Below are positions 41,098-51,273 of a stretch of DNA of 64,000 nucleotides, piece by piece. How positions within the stretch are numbered: the stretch's first letter is position 1; every line of letters begins with the position of its first letter. The notes under the pieces are model-generated. The model saw nothing but the letters and a program-made list of their open reading frames with translations. It had not been told where the DNA came from and searched no databases. The translations under genes were made by a program, and so were the position numbers. Origin of the DNA: Chloroflexi bacterium AL-N1 (GTDB lineage Bacteria; Chloroflexota; Chloroflexia; Chloroflexales; Roseiflexaceae); assembly GCA_013122435.1 (NCBI GenBank), contig WYDT01000006.1, positions 342,525 to 406,524 of the forward strand. Direction: 5' to 3'.

Positions 41098-42303
41098 ATG
41101 AGTACTGTCTCAACATGCACACTCGAGCATCTTGCAACACCCGAAGGCATTGCTAATCCCTTCCCGATTTTCCACCAACTTCGCAAACACTCTCCCGTAC
41201 AATATCTCCTTGACAAACCAAACACGATTGCGGGGCGTCGTGATCCCATTTGGGCCTGGGCATTGCTCAAATTTGACGACGTGTATCAAGCCATACGAGA
41301 CCACACCACATTTTCGTCCGGTCGACCACCCTCATCAGAAAAAGCCGTACCCAAACTGGTCTTGATTCAAGATGATCCGCCCCACCACACTCATTTTCGT
41401 CGCATCGTGCATAAGACCTTCAACCATCAAGGGATCAAATCGCTTGAACCATGGATAACACGTGGAGCGCATGAACTGCTTGACCAGATCGACTCGGAGG
41501 AACTCGACATTATCGCAGCATTTGCTACACCACTGCCAGTGACCGTCATTGCCCATATTCTTGGTATCCCAAGCGATCAGTACCACAACTTCAAACGCTG
41601 GAGTGATGCCTTTCTAGCCTTTACCAGTATGCCGGGAGCAGAACGTATCAGAAGCAATCATGAAATGATGGCCTACTTTGGGCGCATGGTGGCAACACGA
41701 CGCAAACAGGGAGCCGCTGATTTGCTGACCAAACTTGTGGAAGCAGAGATTGAAGGCGAAAAACTACAAGACTGGGAAATTCTCAGTTTCTGCGTTCTCC
41801 TCCTGATCGCTGGGAACGAAACCACCACTCATCTGATCGGGAACATGCTGGGTGTACTTCTTGATCGTCCAGACTTGTGGCAACAATTACGCGACAAACG
41901 CGATTTGATCGAGCCATTTATCGAAGAAACTCTCCGCTACGAAAGCCCCATCCAACGGGTGCCACGTCACACCACCAGGGCCATCGAAATCTCAGGTGTG
42001 ACCATTCCTGAGGGAGCAGCGGTGTCGATCTACTATGGTGCCGCCAACCGTGACCCGGCCATGTTCCCCGAACCAGATGAATTTCGACTGGATCGCGACC
42101 CCAAACCACATCTTGCACTCGGCAGTGGCATTCATCATTGTTTGGGAGCCGCGTTGGCTCGTGCAGAGGCAAGGATTATGCTCAATGCCTTTCTGGATCG
42201 CTTTCCCGCTATCCGACGTGGCAGTGCCCCTGCAATACGACAACAAGCCAGTCCGGTGGTGTTTGGCTACCAACAACTACCACTTGTTCTAAAAACTATG
42301 TGA
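41098..42303 (+). CDS. Cytochrome P450
   Basis: 401 residues, a soluble class I bacterial P450 with no membrane anchor. The I-helix oxygen-activation motif is AGNETTTHL (about 239), ExxR is EETLRY (about 277), and the heme-binding loop LALGSGIHHCLGAALAR places the thiolate ligand at Cys348. AAAGGA lies upstream at a rather long spacing. No ferredoxin or ferredoxin reductase gene adjoins it, so electrons must come from elsewhere. The substrate is unknown; hydroxylation of a lipid, terpenoid or xenobiotic is typical of the CYP107/CYP109-like group it resembles. Confidence 0.95.
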   Translation: MSTVSTCTLEHLATPEGIANPFPIFHQLRKHSPVQYLLDKPNTIAGRRDPIWAWALLKFDDVYQAIRDHTTFSSGRPPSSEKAVPKLVLIQDDPPHHTHFRRIVHKTFNHQGIKSLEPWITRGAHELLDQIDSEELDIIAAFATPLPVTVIAHILGIPSDQYHNFKRWSDAFLAFTSMPGAERIRSNHEMMAYFGRMVATRRKQGAADLLTKLVEAEIEGEKLQDWEILSFCVLLLIAGNETTTHLIGNMLGVLLDRPDLWQQLRDKRDLIEPFIEETLRYESPIQRVPRHTTRAIEISGVTIPEGAAVSIYYGAANRDPAMFPEPDEFRLDRDPKPHLALGSGIHHCLGAALARAEARIMLNAFLDRFPAIRRGSAPAIRQQASPVVFGYQQLPLVLKTM

Positions 42304-42474
42304 GACATGGGTAAAAAAGATATTTTGGCCTTGACAAGATCTGACAGCATCATATGTCTGGCAAACTATCCAATCATGCATCGACAAGCGTCGCTTGGTT
42401 GGGTTGAACACACGACACATTGGCACACCAATAAAGAAACAGGTTACCTATCCGACTGAAAACATACACAAAAA

Positions 42475-42507
42475 AGCCCTGACCAGTTGGAGTCGATGGT
42501 CAGGGCT
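42475..42507 (-). terminator. Intrinsic terminator for the minus-strand subtilase gene
   Basis: AGCCCTGACCA (42475-42485) pairs perfectly with TGGTCAGGGCT (42497-42507), 11-nt loop. On the minus strand it is followed by a run of T. It may also stop P450 transcription. Confidence 0.85.
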
Positions 42508-42537
42508 TCAAAGACTGGGCATCAATTGAAGATCATA

Positions 42538-44355
42538 CTAATTACTTGTTAATGTCACATCATCAACATAGAACGTGGAAGGAACACCACCATTTGTTTG
42601 GCCCTTGAACGTAATATCAACGGTCATCCCGGCGAACGCCGAAAGGTTCAGTGTCCTAGCATACCAGCGGCTATCTGAGCTATTGCTACTACTATAACCG
42701 CGTCGGTTCGTATCAACAATTTTCACCTCGACATACAACCGATCACGCATATCACGACTCTCAGGATACCACTTGAAACGAAGCCTCGCAGTTTCAGGAA
42801 CTTGTACCCGCTGTGTTATGGCATCAGTGCTGTTGTCTTCCCCACCCAGACGTGCGCTGTATGAACCACTCGCAGCACGCTCAGTAGCATGGACATCATT
42901 CGATGACATCGTCCATGGTGCCGTTCCGTCCTCAAAACCCCCATTGATAATGCTACTCGGTGCGCCAGGATCTGGTGGTGTCGTTGGCACAGGCGTAGCC
43001 GTCGGTCCTGGTGGCATGGTCGGTTGCGGCGTTGCTGTAGCACCTGGTGGTGTTGGAGCAGGGGTACTACCAGGAGGAGTGGCCGTCGGATCGGATGGTG
43101 TGGTGGTGGCTGTTGGAATAGGTTCACTACCACCACTCACAGCACGACTGGCATTAATACGGCCACACGACCATAACGAACCAGTTCCATTAATATCGTC
43201 CGAGGTACTACAGAGTCGCTCCCGAATCTGGTTGTTGTCCAAACCCTGTGAGGCTAGCAAACCAGCCAGACCAGCGACATGGGGCGCGGCCATCGAGGTT
43301 CCGCTCAAATTGCCATAGCGGCTGCCTACATATGCAGAGTAGATCGACGCACCTGGCGCCGCGAGATCGACCCAGGTACCGTAATTGGAGAACGAAGCAC
43401 GACCATCGCTGGAGGTGGTTGCTGCTACAGCAACACAGTTGTCGTAGCCAGCCGGATAGTACACACGATCTGAACCACTGTTACCAGCAGCACATGTCAC
43501 AAACGCCCCCTTACTCCACGCATAGTCAATCGCATTTCGCAGAGATGTCGCACCACCACCACCTAAACTCAGGTTGATAATCTGTGCACCATTATCGGCA
43601 GCAAAGATAATGCCTTCTGCAACATCGTTCAGACTACCGCTCCCACTATCACCAAGAACCCGTACAGGCATTAAACGACATTCGGGGCAGAAGCCTGCAC
43701 CACCAATATCATTATTGGTCTCAGCCGCAGCACTACCAGCAACGTGGGTGCCATGGCCATTACCATCATCAGCCGTATCATCATTGCTGACGAAGTCGTA
43801 TCCCGAAACAATCTTTGCGTCAAGATCAGGATGGTTCAGTTGAATACCCGTATCGATGACGGCGATCGTAATACTTGCATCCCCTCTGGTCACATCCCAG
43901 GCCGCAAACGCCTCGGTCGGACCCCAGGCCCACTGCCGCACTAACTCTGCATCATTGGGAGTGTAGGTGACTCTGTAAATAAAGTTTGGATCAATCGCTT
44001 CAACACGTGGATCATTTGTCAAAGATGCTATAGCTGCATCAGCAGTTTGGATCTCATTCACGGGGAATTGAATAACTGAAGCGTTAATGGCATCAATCGT
44101 TTCAATAACTTGTACACCCTGTGTTGAGGTATCAGCCAGACCTACGATCTCATCTACCTCTTCTTTCCAGGTAATGACAAACTGATTTGGCACGGCCTCA
44201 AACTCGGTCTCATTTGAAGCACTTTGCATCATTGGTAGGAATACATTGTTTGCACCTGGCTCGTGCTCTTCATTGTTGTACAAACCAGCCTGGGTCTGTG
44301 TTACAGAGACAATAACCAGTACAATAAGTGGAATAAATAATAGACGTTTGAGCAT
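42538..44355 (-). CDS. Secreted subtilisin-like serine protease (S8) with C-terminal binding domain
   Basis: 605 residues, start preceded by AGGAGAG. Signal peptide MLKRLLFIPLIVLVIVS, followed soon by NNVFLPMMQ, a variant of the LP motif seen at other secreted tails. A propeptide (about 55-130) precedes the catalytic domain: Asp at about 168 (AVIDTGIQLNHPD), His at about 201 (NGHGTHVAGS) and Ser at about 351 (SGTSMAAPHVAG), in the thermitase/fervidolysin style. A Thr/Pro-rich linker (TPAPTPPGATATPQP) leads to a C-terminal beta-sandwich of about 150 residues (IINGGFEDGTAPWTMS, then FYVDDVTLTSN) that probably binds carbohydrate or substrate. Secreted, calcium-binding protease family. Confidence 0.93.
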   Translation of the reverse strand: MLKRLLFIPLIVLVIVSVTQTQAGLYNNEEHEPGANNVFLPMMQSASNETEFEAVPNQFVITWKEEVDEIVGLADTSTQGVQVIETIDAINASVIQFPVNEIQTADAAIASLTNDPRVEAIDPNFIYRVTYTPNDAELVRQWAWGPTEAFAAWDVTRGDASITIAVIDTGIQLNHPDLDAKIVSGYDFVSNDDTADDGNGHGTHVAGSAAAETNNDIGGAGFCPECRLMPVRVLGDSGSGSLNDVAEGIIFAADNGAQIINLSLGGGGATSLRNAIDYAWSKGAFVTCAAGNSGSDRVYYPAGYDNCVAVAATTSSDGRASFSNYGTWVDLAAPGASIYSAYVGSRYGNLSGTSMAAPHVAGLAGLLASQGLDNNQIRERLCSTSDDINGTGSLWSCGRINASRAVSGGSEPIPTATTTPSDPTATPPGSTPAPTPPGATATPQPTMPPGPTATPVPTTPPDPGAPSSIINGGFEDGTAPWTMSSNDVHATERAASGSYSARLGGEDNSTDAITQRVQVPETARLRFKWYPESRDMRDRLYVEVKIVDTNRRGYSSSNSSDSRWYARTLNLSAFAGMTVDITFKGQTNGGVPSTFYVDDVTLTSN

Positions 44356-44817
44356 ACATCTCTCCTTTTTGCAACACGGTGCAAGAAAGCTTTATGATAT
44401 TACTTGGTTGCAATGCCCACCCCGTCGCAGTACTGACCACGCCAGGACTGAATATAAACGTTCCCTCACCTATGTACGATAGCGCATCAGCGTACCAACG
44501 TACACTGGCAAATGGTCAGCATATGCTCAGACATCAAGTATACATATACATCTTAATTTTTTGCATTAAGAAGCTATTCAAGAAATGGCTTATATAAACC
44601 AATCATTAACAAACGTGCCATTTGGTAATGAAAGATGGCACACTGGGGCATAGTTTGCTGGATCTGGCAGCTTTGGGAGTAGCTACAAGTCTACACGCAA
44701 CTGTGTAAAGCATAAAAATCGACGCATACAGGTGTATCAATGCAGATCAGGATAGTCTATACTATTGCCACGAAGATCGAGAGCAATACGATCCACAATA
44801 TACTAGAAGGTGTCAAC
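44356..44817. other. Divergent intergenic region, no gene seen
   Basis: About 460 bp between the subtilase (minus) and DinB (plus) genes. It contains a TATACT at 44758-44763 without a convincing -35 partner. No coding frame with a ribosome site is seen. Confidence 0.45.
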
Positions 44818-45387
44818 ATGACCGCTGTAACACATCCACATCTTCAGCGACGGCTGATCGATACAGCGCAAATCACCAGACAAACCCGCGCGCTCTTTGC
44901 ATCACTCTCACCCACGCAACGAACGTGGAAACCTGCGCCGAAAGAATGGAGCGTCGCCGAATGCTTCGAGCACCTGGTGATTGCGGGCAAACTGTATTAC
45001 CCACGTATTCGTACGGCTATCGAACAGGCGCACCAACGGGGTATTTATGGACACGATCCCTGTCGACCAACACCGTTTGGCATCCTCTTCATTGGCCTGC
45101 TGCGCCCTGGTGCGTCGGTCAAGGTACAAACCTCATCTATGTTCATGCCTATGTCCGGTGGTGACAGCGAGATTCACGAACGCTTCCTTGCACAGCAAGA
45201 AGAGCTAACCGAACTTGTCCGGTTGGCCGAGGGATGCGACCTCAATAAAGTCAGGATCACATCGCCCGCCATACACATGATCTCGTTTACGCTCGGGGAA
45301 GCGCTCTGGCTGCAAACGATCCATCAGCAACTACATATGCAACAAGCCTATAACGTCTGTAAAATGGACGACTTTCCACATGCGTGA
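44818..45387 (+). CDS. DinB family protein
   Basis: 189 residues from ATG 44818 (GAAGGTG upstream); the longer frame to 44740 has no ribosome site. Four-helix bundle of the DinB/YfiT type: LFASLSPTQRTWKPAPKEWSVAECFEHLVIA holds the first metal-ligand His, and LWLQTIHQQLHMQQA near the end the other two. Family members are metal-binding, often thiol-dependent transferases or hydrolases, of mostly unknown substrate. The window gives no further clue to its role, and neighbours are unrelated secreted enzymes. Confidence 0.85.
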   Translation: MTAVTHPHLQRRLIDTAQITRQTRALFASLSPTQRTWKPAPKEWSVAECFEHLVIAGKLYYPRIRTAIEQAHQRGIYGHDPCRPTPFGILFIGLLRPGASVKVQTSSMFMPMSGGDSEIHERFLAQQEELTELVRLAEGCDLNKVRITSPAIHMISFTLGEALWLQTIHQQLHMQQAYNVCKMDDFPHA

Positions 45388-45448
45388 TCGTCTCATTTCA
45401 TCAGTGCTTGCGGATCTGTCCGTACAAAGCGCTAGTCTCCTCGATTTA

Positions 45449-46597
45449 TCACTGCGTCGCAGTCGTCGCTAATTGTGTGGTAAAAAACTCATTCATCCGT
45501 TGCAAATAGAGTTGGTTTGGCTCGCCCTGAAACGAATGCGGCTGACCTGGATATTCAAAGTAGGTAACCTCTTTGTCAATGGCTGCAAGACCATCTGCGA
45601 GGTCGCCTGGCCAATTGAATGGCACAATTTCATCTGCCGTACCCCAGTGAATCTGGACCGGCCCGGCAACAGCATCAAGATATCCCAGGGGTGACAGGCG
45701 CTGGTACAGCTCAGGACCTTCCTCTGGTGCAACAGGAAATTCGACTTCCAAACGATCAAGCACACCTAAACGTATACCTGGTGGCTGATCTCCGCGCAAT
45801 GCAGATCGCTCAACCCGAAACTGATAATCTTCCTCGATCGTCAGTGAGGCTGGCGCATAGATGAGCGAAGCCGCGATCTGGTCGCTGATCACCATAGCTT
45901 TTGCGGTGATAGCACCACCGTTGCTATGTCCCCACATGCCAATTTTGCCTGGCTGGGCATCAGGGAGTTGTTGTGCAAGTGGGATCAGGTTGAGGACATC
46001 GATGACGTGTCCGGCGCGAAAGAGATTGATCTCATTATCTGAGCCAGCGTGCGAGCGAAAATCCGGCGCGATAGCAAGAAAACCACGGTTGGCCAGATAA
46101 TCGGCAGCTTGCTGGGAGCCGTTGCCCGTCTGGTACACATCAAGTGGGTACCAGCCATGGTTAAGAATTACTACGGGGAAGGGGCCTTCGCCACGTGGAA
46201 GATTCATCATCCCGGTGATGCGTAGGCCATCGCTGGGATAAGCGATCAGATAACGGGTGAAGTTGGTCGTTTCTTCCATCACGCTGACGATCTCGATCTC
46301 CCCTTCACCATAGGTGCGATCACGCAAACCCTCAATGGTGTACGGAGCATACTCGGCCCAGGGGTCTGGTGTTGGTGTGGGAGAAAGCGGTGTGGCTGTC
46401 GGTGGGACAGGCGTCGCGCTGGGCTGTGGTGTGGCGGTTGGTGGTAGCTCCGTCGGAACCAGAGTTGCCAACGGTTCTGTTGTTGGGGCCTGAGCAAGTT
46501 CAGAGGTCTCACCCTCGGCTTCCGACGTGGCACAGGCGCTGAGGAACACACCGACAGCGATCAATACAAGGCTCCATTTTTTGACAAATACAACCAT
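45449..46597 (-). CDS. Alpha/beta hydrolase lipoprotein
   Basis: 382 residues from ATG 46597, which has GGAG 9 nt upstream; upstream ATGs lack one. A lipobox (VFLSAC) near residue 22 anchors it in the membrane, and a Thr/Pro linker (PTATPQPSATPVPPTATP) extends it. The hydrolase domain has the oxyanion strand VVILNHGWYPLD, the nucleophile elbow MWGHSNGG (Ser), IHWGTADEIVPF (acid) and QPHSF (His). It resembles the dienelactone hydrolase/S9 peptidase group acting at the cell surface; the substrate is unknown. It diverges from the M6 protease gene. Confidence 0.88.
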   Translation of the reverse strand: MVVFVKKWSLVLIAVGVFLSACATSEAEGETSELAQAPTTEPLATLVPTELPPTATPQPSATPVPPTATPLSPTPTPDPWAEYAPYTIEGLRDRTYGEGEIEIVSVMEETTNFTRYLIAYPSDGLRITGMMNLPRGEGPFPVVILNHGWYPLDVYQTGNGSQQAADYLANRGFLAIAPDFRSHAGSDNEINLFRAGHVIDVLNLIPLAQQLPDAQPGKIGMWGHSNGGAITAKAMVISDQIAASLIYAPASLTIEEDYQFRVERSALRGDQPPGIRLGVLDRLEVEFPVAPEEGPELYQRLSPLGYLDAVAGPVQIHWGTADEIVPFNWPGDLADGLAAIDKEVTYFEYPGQPHSFQGEPNQLYLQRMNEFFTTQLATTATQ

Positions 46598-47068
46598 AGC
46601 ATGCAGCTCCATCATATTTCTAAGATTGAATTTTGACAATTAGTCAACAACGTACTATTATATGTTCCTTCGCTGAGAAAAATATAAGTATGAATATTCG
46701 TGATGGATACATAGACCCACCATGTTGTGTCTGATCACATCTGAGTATCAGTTGAAGCTAAGAGCACGTCCCGGTGCATAAACCTAATGATGATCTTAGG
46801 TATTTTGGGCGACCGAAATACTATCTAACATATTTATTCTTACATATATAAAACGAATATGGACAGATACTATGAGGTGTGTTCTTATGCTGTACAGCAC
46901 ATATCTTTCTACATCTTTCCCCTGACAAATGCGTCTAGCTAACCAATTCCAATAGCATTTACAATTTACAGACATACAGCTAAAAACGGAAGGAGGATTC
47001 TAACCGGTAACGCATTTTTATCCAATGTAATTCTGTACCTACATTATCATCTCAGAGGGAGGCATGAC
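46598..47068. other. AT-rich divergent region before the M6 protease gene, no gene seen
   Basis: About 470 bp. A promoter-like site lies at 46633-46661. A strong ribosome-site-like AAGGAGGA lies near 46990, but no start codon follows it at useful distance. No coding frame seen. Confidence 0.5.
46633..46661 (+). promoter_or_regulatory. Promoter-like site with overlapping palindrome
   Basis: TTGACA (46633-46638), 17 bp and TATTAT (46656-46661) on the plus strand. TTGAC and GTCAA form an inverted repeat over AATTA at 46633-46647, so the same bases also give TTGACT on the minus strand, facing the hydrolase lipoprotein gene. It lies about 400 bp before the M6 protease gene, so a long leader would be needed. 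Confidence 0.4.
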
Positions 47069-50000
47069 GTGGTTAAGCGTACCATACGTGGTTGGTCTAT
47101 GTTAACGTGTTTTGTACTTCTTGGAATGCTTGTATCAGTTGGCTTTGCCCACCCCGCAGTTGCACATCCGATTGTAACTGAGGAAATTGAGTCTGACACA
47201 TCCGCTCATCATCATCTATCAGATGAAATCAAAGCTACCTTGAAAGATGGTACCTTTAATAGTTATCAGGAACCAGATGAAATTGTACTTGCCAATATTG
47301 CACGTGCACAATTGGGACCTGATGCAAGCCAGGCAGAAATCGAATCTGCTGCTGCCCAATATCTTGCAGAATGGCATGCTTCGACCTATCATGGCCCTGA
47401 TCCTCAGGCATATCAGAAACTACTCCAAAACGAACAACGTGCCCTTACAGCCAACAGCAGTCCTGCGGCAATGGGGCTTGATGTGAGTGGGACTCTGCGG
47501 TTGTTCACAGTCGCCGTTGAATTTGCCGGAAGCGACTCGGTCACCGACTTTGTACATCCCATATCAGTGGCGGATCGCACTTGCGTTACCGAGACATTAA
47601 CATTTGAAGGGCCACTCCACGGCGAGATCGCAGAGCCAGGTCCGCGTGATAACTATAGCCTTTGGCTCCCTGAATTTGATAATGAATACTATGAGAAACT
47701 GATCTCTTCGGAAGAAGGTATCACCGAACGTGTCCGACCAGATCTGATTGATCCAGAAGATGGACAAGCAGGTATCGATATTTCTGGCATGACCATGCGA
47801 AACTACTTCGATGAGGCTTCGGGAGGCCGCGTAGATTTTGATACCGGCCCGGCCGGTGTCATTGCATGGCTGCAGGTCCCTCACTCAGAAGCCTACTATG
47901 CAGCCAATGCATGTACGCTCAATGCCGAAACTGGTGAATATGAAGCTGGTCGTATTCAGAGCATGAACGGTCTGCCGACGAATCCCAAAGGTACCGACCA
48001 ACTTGTGGCCGATATCATCGAGGTGATTAATGCCGATGATCCTAACTTCCCCTGGGATGATTATGATATGGATGGCGATGGCATCATCGATCATGTCGTC
48101 TTTATTCATGCAGGCGAAGACCGAGCACGTGGTGGCCCATACACCGCATTCTGGGCGCATCGTGGCTCCGTATCACTTAACGATGATGACTTCGTCGCTG
48201 ATGATCAAGGGACTCCCAGTCCAGACGACGATATTCGGTTCGCTGGCTATACGATGCAGTATGAAGCACTTGATCTAGGTGTTCTGGTACATGAATTTGG
48301 GCATGACCTTGGCTACCCAGACCTGTATGATACCTCTGGTGAAGGGGAAAGTGACGTAGTCTGGTGGGATTTAATGAGCACCGGCAGCAATCTCGGTAAG
48401 ATTGGTGGCTTCCCACCCACTGGTTTGAGTGCCTGGACGAAGTTTGCACTCGGCTGGACCGATCCAGAGATTATCGAACCAGGAACCACACCACAAGATG
48501 TCGTGTTGGGTCAATCCTCAAATCCACCTGCTGGAACAACACAGGCCGTACGGGTGAATCTGCCTGACACTGAGGTGGTCTACACCGAACCTCAGGAAGG
48601 CAGTACACAAACCTGGTGGACCAACAACGATCAGGATTGGGCCGATCTGCGCCTCACGCGAGACGTCGATCTAACTGGCGCGACAGCACCGATTAGCATC
48701 TCCTTCGATATAGACTATATCATTGAAGAAGACTGGGACTATATGTTCCTGGAAGTTTCAATGGATGGTGGCACAACATTTACGCAAACCAGAGGTCTTG
48801 AAGTTGGTACTGATGAAGAGATCACTACACCTAACGATTATGCTGATCCAAATGGCCGTCTTAGCGATTATGGCGGGCTGCAGTATGGCTATACCGGCAG
48901 TAGTACAGGATGGCTTCGTGCATATCACGACCTGTCGGACTATGCCGGGGAGCAAATAAAGGTGCGCTTCCGTCAGGCAACTGATGCAGGATTTCTGGAA
49001 CGTGGCGCATATATCGACAACATTGCAATTACGGCTGCCGATACAGAGATTCTCAATGACCCCGTTGAGAACGACAATGCCAATGGTTGGACGGCAACGG
49101 TAGAAAACTTTAGCCCTGGGCCACTTGGCGAGGGATGGATCCAATCTGACGGCACGGTTAGTTTCCCCAAATATTACCTGATCGAGTGGCGGAACCTGGA
49201 TGGTTTTGATAAGGGATTGCAGTATACCTACAACACCATCCTCTCAGAAGAAACGGCGGAAGGTGGTCGCGACTTCCAGGTCGACATTATTCCTTCCAAT
49301 GTGCCGGGCATGCTTGTGTGGGTGCGCGACACACGCTTTGGCAATGAGCCATTTGGGGCAGACAACTCAATTCTTAATGCCGACAATCAATTCGGACAAG
49401 GACCAAGTGAAGGTGCTAAGGGTGGGCTACTGGTGGTAGATGCACATGCAGAGCCACTACGTGGGCCACGTAACAGCACGATTACCACAGATTTTGGCAC
49501 CTACGAGTATCCACCAGGAGACAACTGGCGTGGCCGAGTCCAAACGACCAACGCGGCCTTCACCTTAGATGATACGCCAGAGATTAGTGTCACACTGGCA
49601 AGTGGTGTTGAGAGTGCCGCAACAACCGTTTACACCTCGACAGTGTATGCACCGAAAGCCGGGCTTTCGGGCTTCCATGACGCGCTAGGCTACTATCCAG
49701 GCGTCGAGGAACTTCCCGAACCAGTGAAGACGTTTGAGGGTGAATTTGGTGGTGATTTCTTCTTACGGCTCAAACCATACGCATTCAGTGACCCTGATGC
49801 CAGCGTGGTCATTCCGGCAAAAGAATACTACTCACCACGTACGCCTGCCGGTTTCACTGGTGAGGGTGCAGAAACAAGCCCACCAAGTGTCAATGTGAGC
49901 ACTTTAGAAACAATCTTTACCATCAATGAGGCAGGCTCGGCATATCCCAATGATGTAAGCGGAACCAACGTTCGAAGCGTGAATGTTGGTGCAGCCGGAG

Positions 50001-50593
50001 AGCAGAATATCATTGGTGCACAAACAGGAAATCCTGGTTCGACCAATGTGCAGTATGGCTATCACTTTGAGATTGTGAGCCAGGCAGCTAATGGTAGTAG
50101 CGGTGTAGTCCGTCTGTCGCAGCAACCGTTCAAAGCCAAACCAAGTGGCAGTGTCACCTTCGAAGAGAGTGTGACAACGATTGCAAACCTGTCTCGCCCG
50201 GCGAAGGTTAATGCCAGCATGCGTAATGTTGGCGGGAAAGGTCCGCTGGTGCTCTACAGCGACTTCGACGAAGCCACTGCAACTTATATCAGTAGCAGTG
50301 CAACCAGCAGTGCTATTCCGGTCAATGCTAGCCTTGCTGAAACTCAGGCTGCCTTCGAAAGCGGCGGCATTGAGGGTGTGAAAGCACTCCAGTCATCAGC
50401 GGCTGATGCAACTGCCATTGTGTGGGTTGGAGAAGTCGATAGTGGTGTCGTTAAGACCGTTAACTATCAACTGACGCGTGCGACGGGGGCTCCAAATGTA
50501 CAGGTAACGAATACCGCATTTGGCGCAGGTTTTGCTGAGTCAGAACACACCCAGCTTGGTATTACACTGTCACTCCCCATTGTTGCCAGATAG
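47069..50593 (+). CDS. Immune inhibitor A-like M6 family metallopeptidase
   Basis: 1174 residues from GTG 47069, which has GGGAGG at ideal spacing; an out-of-frame ATG lies at 47064. Signal peptide about 1-31 (LTCFVLLGMLVSVGF, cut near AVAHP). The M6 zinc-binding motif HEFGHDLGYPDLYD lies at about 408-421, with the LMSTGSN turn after it. The structure around it (DMDGDGIIDHVVFIHAG calcium-like loop, FWAHRG) follows InhA of Bacillus. A MAM-like/jelly-roll region follows at about 530-670. The C-terminal half is beta-rich and repeat-like. It ends LSLPIVAR, like other secreted proteins of the window. InhA proteases degrade host antibacterial peptides; here a general extracellular protease is more likely. 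A terminator follows. Confidence 0.93.
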   Translation: MVKRTIRGWSMLTCFVLLGMLVSVGFAHPAVAHPIVTEEIESDTSAHHHLSDEIKATLKDGTFNSYQEPDEIVLANIARAQLGPDASQAEIESAAAQYLAEWHASTYHGPDPQAYQKLLQNEQRALTANSSPAAMGLDVSGTLRLFTVAVEFAGSDSVTDFVHPISVADRTCVTETLTFEGPLHGEIAEPGPRDNYSLWLPEFDNEYYEKLISSEEGITERVRPDLIDPEDGQAGIDISGMTMRNYFDEASGGRVDFDTGPAGVIAWLQVPHSEAYYAANACTLNAETGEYEAGRIQSMNGLPTNPKGTDQLVADIIEVINADDPNFPWDDYDMDGDGIIDHVVFIHAGEDRARGGPYTAFWAHRGSVSLNDDDFVADDQGTPSPDDDIRFAGYTMQYEALDLGVLVHEFGHDLGYPDLYDTSGEGESDVVWWDLMSTGSNLGKIGGFPPTGLSAWTKFALGWTDPEIIEPGTTPQDVVLGQSSNPPAGTTQAVRVNLPDTEVVYTEPQEGSTQTWWTNNDQDWADLRLTRDVDLTGATAPISISFDIDYIIEEDWDYMFLEVSMDGGTTFTQTRGLEVGTDEEITTPNDYADPNGRLSDYGGLQYGYTGSSTGWLRAYHDLSDYAGEQIKVRFRQATDAGFLERGAYIDNIAITAADTEILNDPVENDNANGWTATVENFSPGPLGEGWIQSDGTVSFPKYYLIEWRNLDGFDKGLQYTYNTILSEETAEGGRDFQVDIIPSNVPGMLVWVRDTRFGNEPFGADNSILNADNQFGQGPSEGAKGGLLVVDAHAEPLRGPRNSTITTDFGTYEYPPGDNWRGRVQTTNAAFTLDDTPEISVTLASGVESAATTVYTSTVYAPKAGLSGFHDALGYYPGVEELPEPVKTFEGEFGGDFFLRLKPYAFSDPDASVVIPAKEYYSPRTPAGFTGEGAETSPPSVNVSTLETIFTINEAGSAYPNDVSGTNVRSVNVGAAGEQNIIGAQTGNPGSTNVQYGYHFEIVSQAANGSSGVVRLSQQPFKAKPSGSVTFEESVTTIANLSRPAKVNASMRNVGGKGPLVLYSDFDEATATYISSSATSSAIPVNASLAETQAAFESGGIEGVKALQSSAADATAIVWVGEVDSGVVKTVNYQLTRATGAPNVQVTNTAFGAGFAESEHTQLGITLSLPIVAR

Positions 50594-50648
50594 ACAAACG
50601 TGTTTATCGTCTTGGTAAGACGAGACTTGCCATAAATCGGACGTATAG

Positions 50649-50674
50649 GCGGTTGAGGATAGCTCCTCAGCCGC
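50649..50674. terminator. Terminator after the M6 protease gene
   Basis: GCGGTTGAGGA (50649-50659) pairs with TCCTCAGCCGC (50664-50674), one wobble pair, 4-nt loop, followed by TCCTCTTT. It stands just before the 3' end of the convergent lipoprotein gene and can serve both. Confidence 0.75.
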
Positions 50675-50680
50675 TCCTCT

Positions 50681-51217
50681 TTAATTGCGAGAAGATAGTT
50701 GGTGCACATTGCCTGCTGTATCGCTTCTATAACGAAATACGGCATCACCAACTGCTAAACGAATCACCCAACCGCTCGTTTCACCGGGGCTATCACTGGT
50801 GTCGGTTGGCTTAAACTGTGGTTGTACGCTCAGCACTTCGATGCTTGCACGTGGCACATCTTCCTGTTCTGCCAGATCATCCATAGCACGTTCAACAGCT
50901 AAGTTGGCCGCAGATGGCAAGGCTCCGTTATTCTGAGGGAGATCATCTGCTGGGGCAACAACCGAAATATCAGCATTTGATGGCTCATGAGGACGTGCTT
51001 CTGTGTCCGATGTGGCCTGTGGTAACGTACTGATGGTAGCTGCTGCACCTGTTGAGGAGTTGCTGGCTAGTGGAGTGACTCCTACTGCGGTTGGCTCTAC
51101 AGCAGCTGCCATTTCATCTAATTTGGTGCTGCTATCCTGGGTACACGCTCCCAGTGTAGTTGTTACGATCAACAAGACACTTAAGGTATATGTATAATGT
51201 AGCAACGCTTTAAACAT
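50681..51217 (-). CDS. Hypothetical lipoprotein
   Basis: 178 residues from ATG 51217 (AAAGGATC upstream). A lipobox LGAC near residue 25 marks a lipoprotein. About 60 residues of low-complexity Ala/Thr/Ser/Pro linker follow, then a compact domain of about 75 residues (NLAVERAMDDLAEQ, then RASIEVLSVQPQF, GWVIRLAVGDAVFRYRSD) that looks like a small alpha-beta fold of the PepSY-like kind; that comparison is weak. It is convergent with the M6 protease gene and divergent from a subtilase gene, with only 56 bp between the two start codons, so both promoters overlap. Confidence 0.7.
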   Translation of the reverse strand: MFKALLHYTYTLSVLLIVTTTLGACTQDSSTKLDEMAAAVEPTAVGVTPLASNSSTGAAATISTLPQATSDTEARPHEPSNADISVVAPADDLPQNNGALPSAANLAVERAMDDLAEQEDVPRASIEVLSVQPQFKPTDTSDSPGETSGWVIRLAVGDAVFRYRSDTAGNVHQLSSRN

Positions 51218-51273
51218 CGTTGATCCTTTCAAATTAGCACTATGTATATATAAAGACGGATTGTAATAGGTCT

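Noticed and set aside
46985..47000. Strong AAGGAGGA as the start of a leader peptide
   Set aside because: No ATG, GTG or TTG follows at a usable distance with an open frame.
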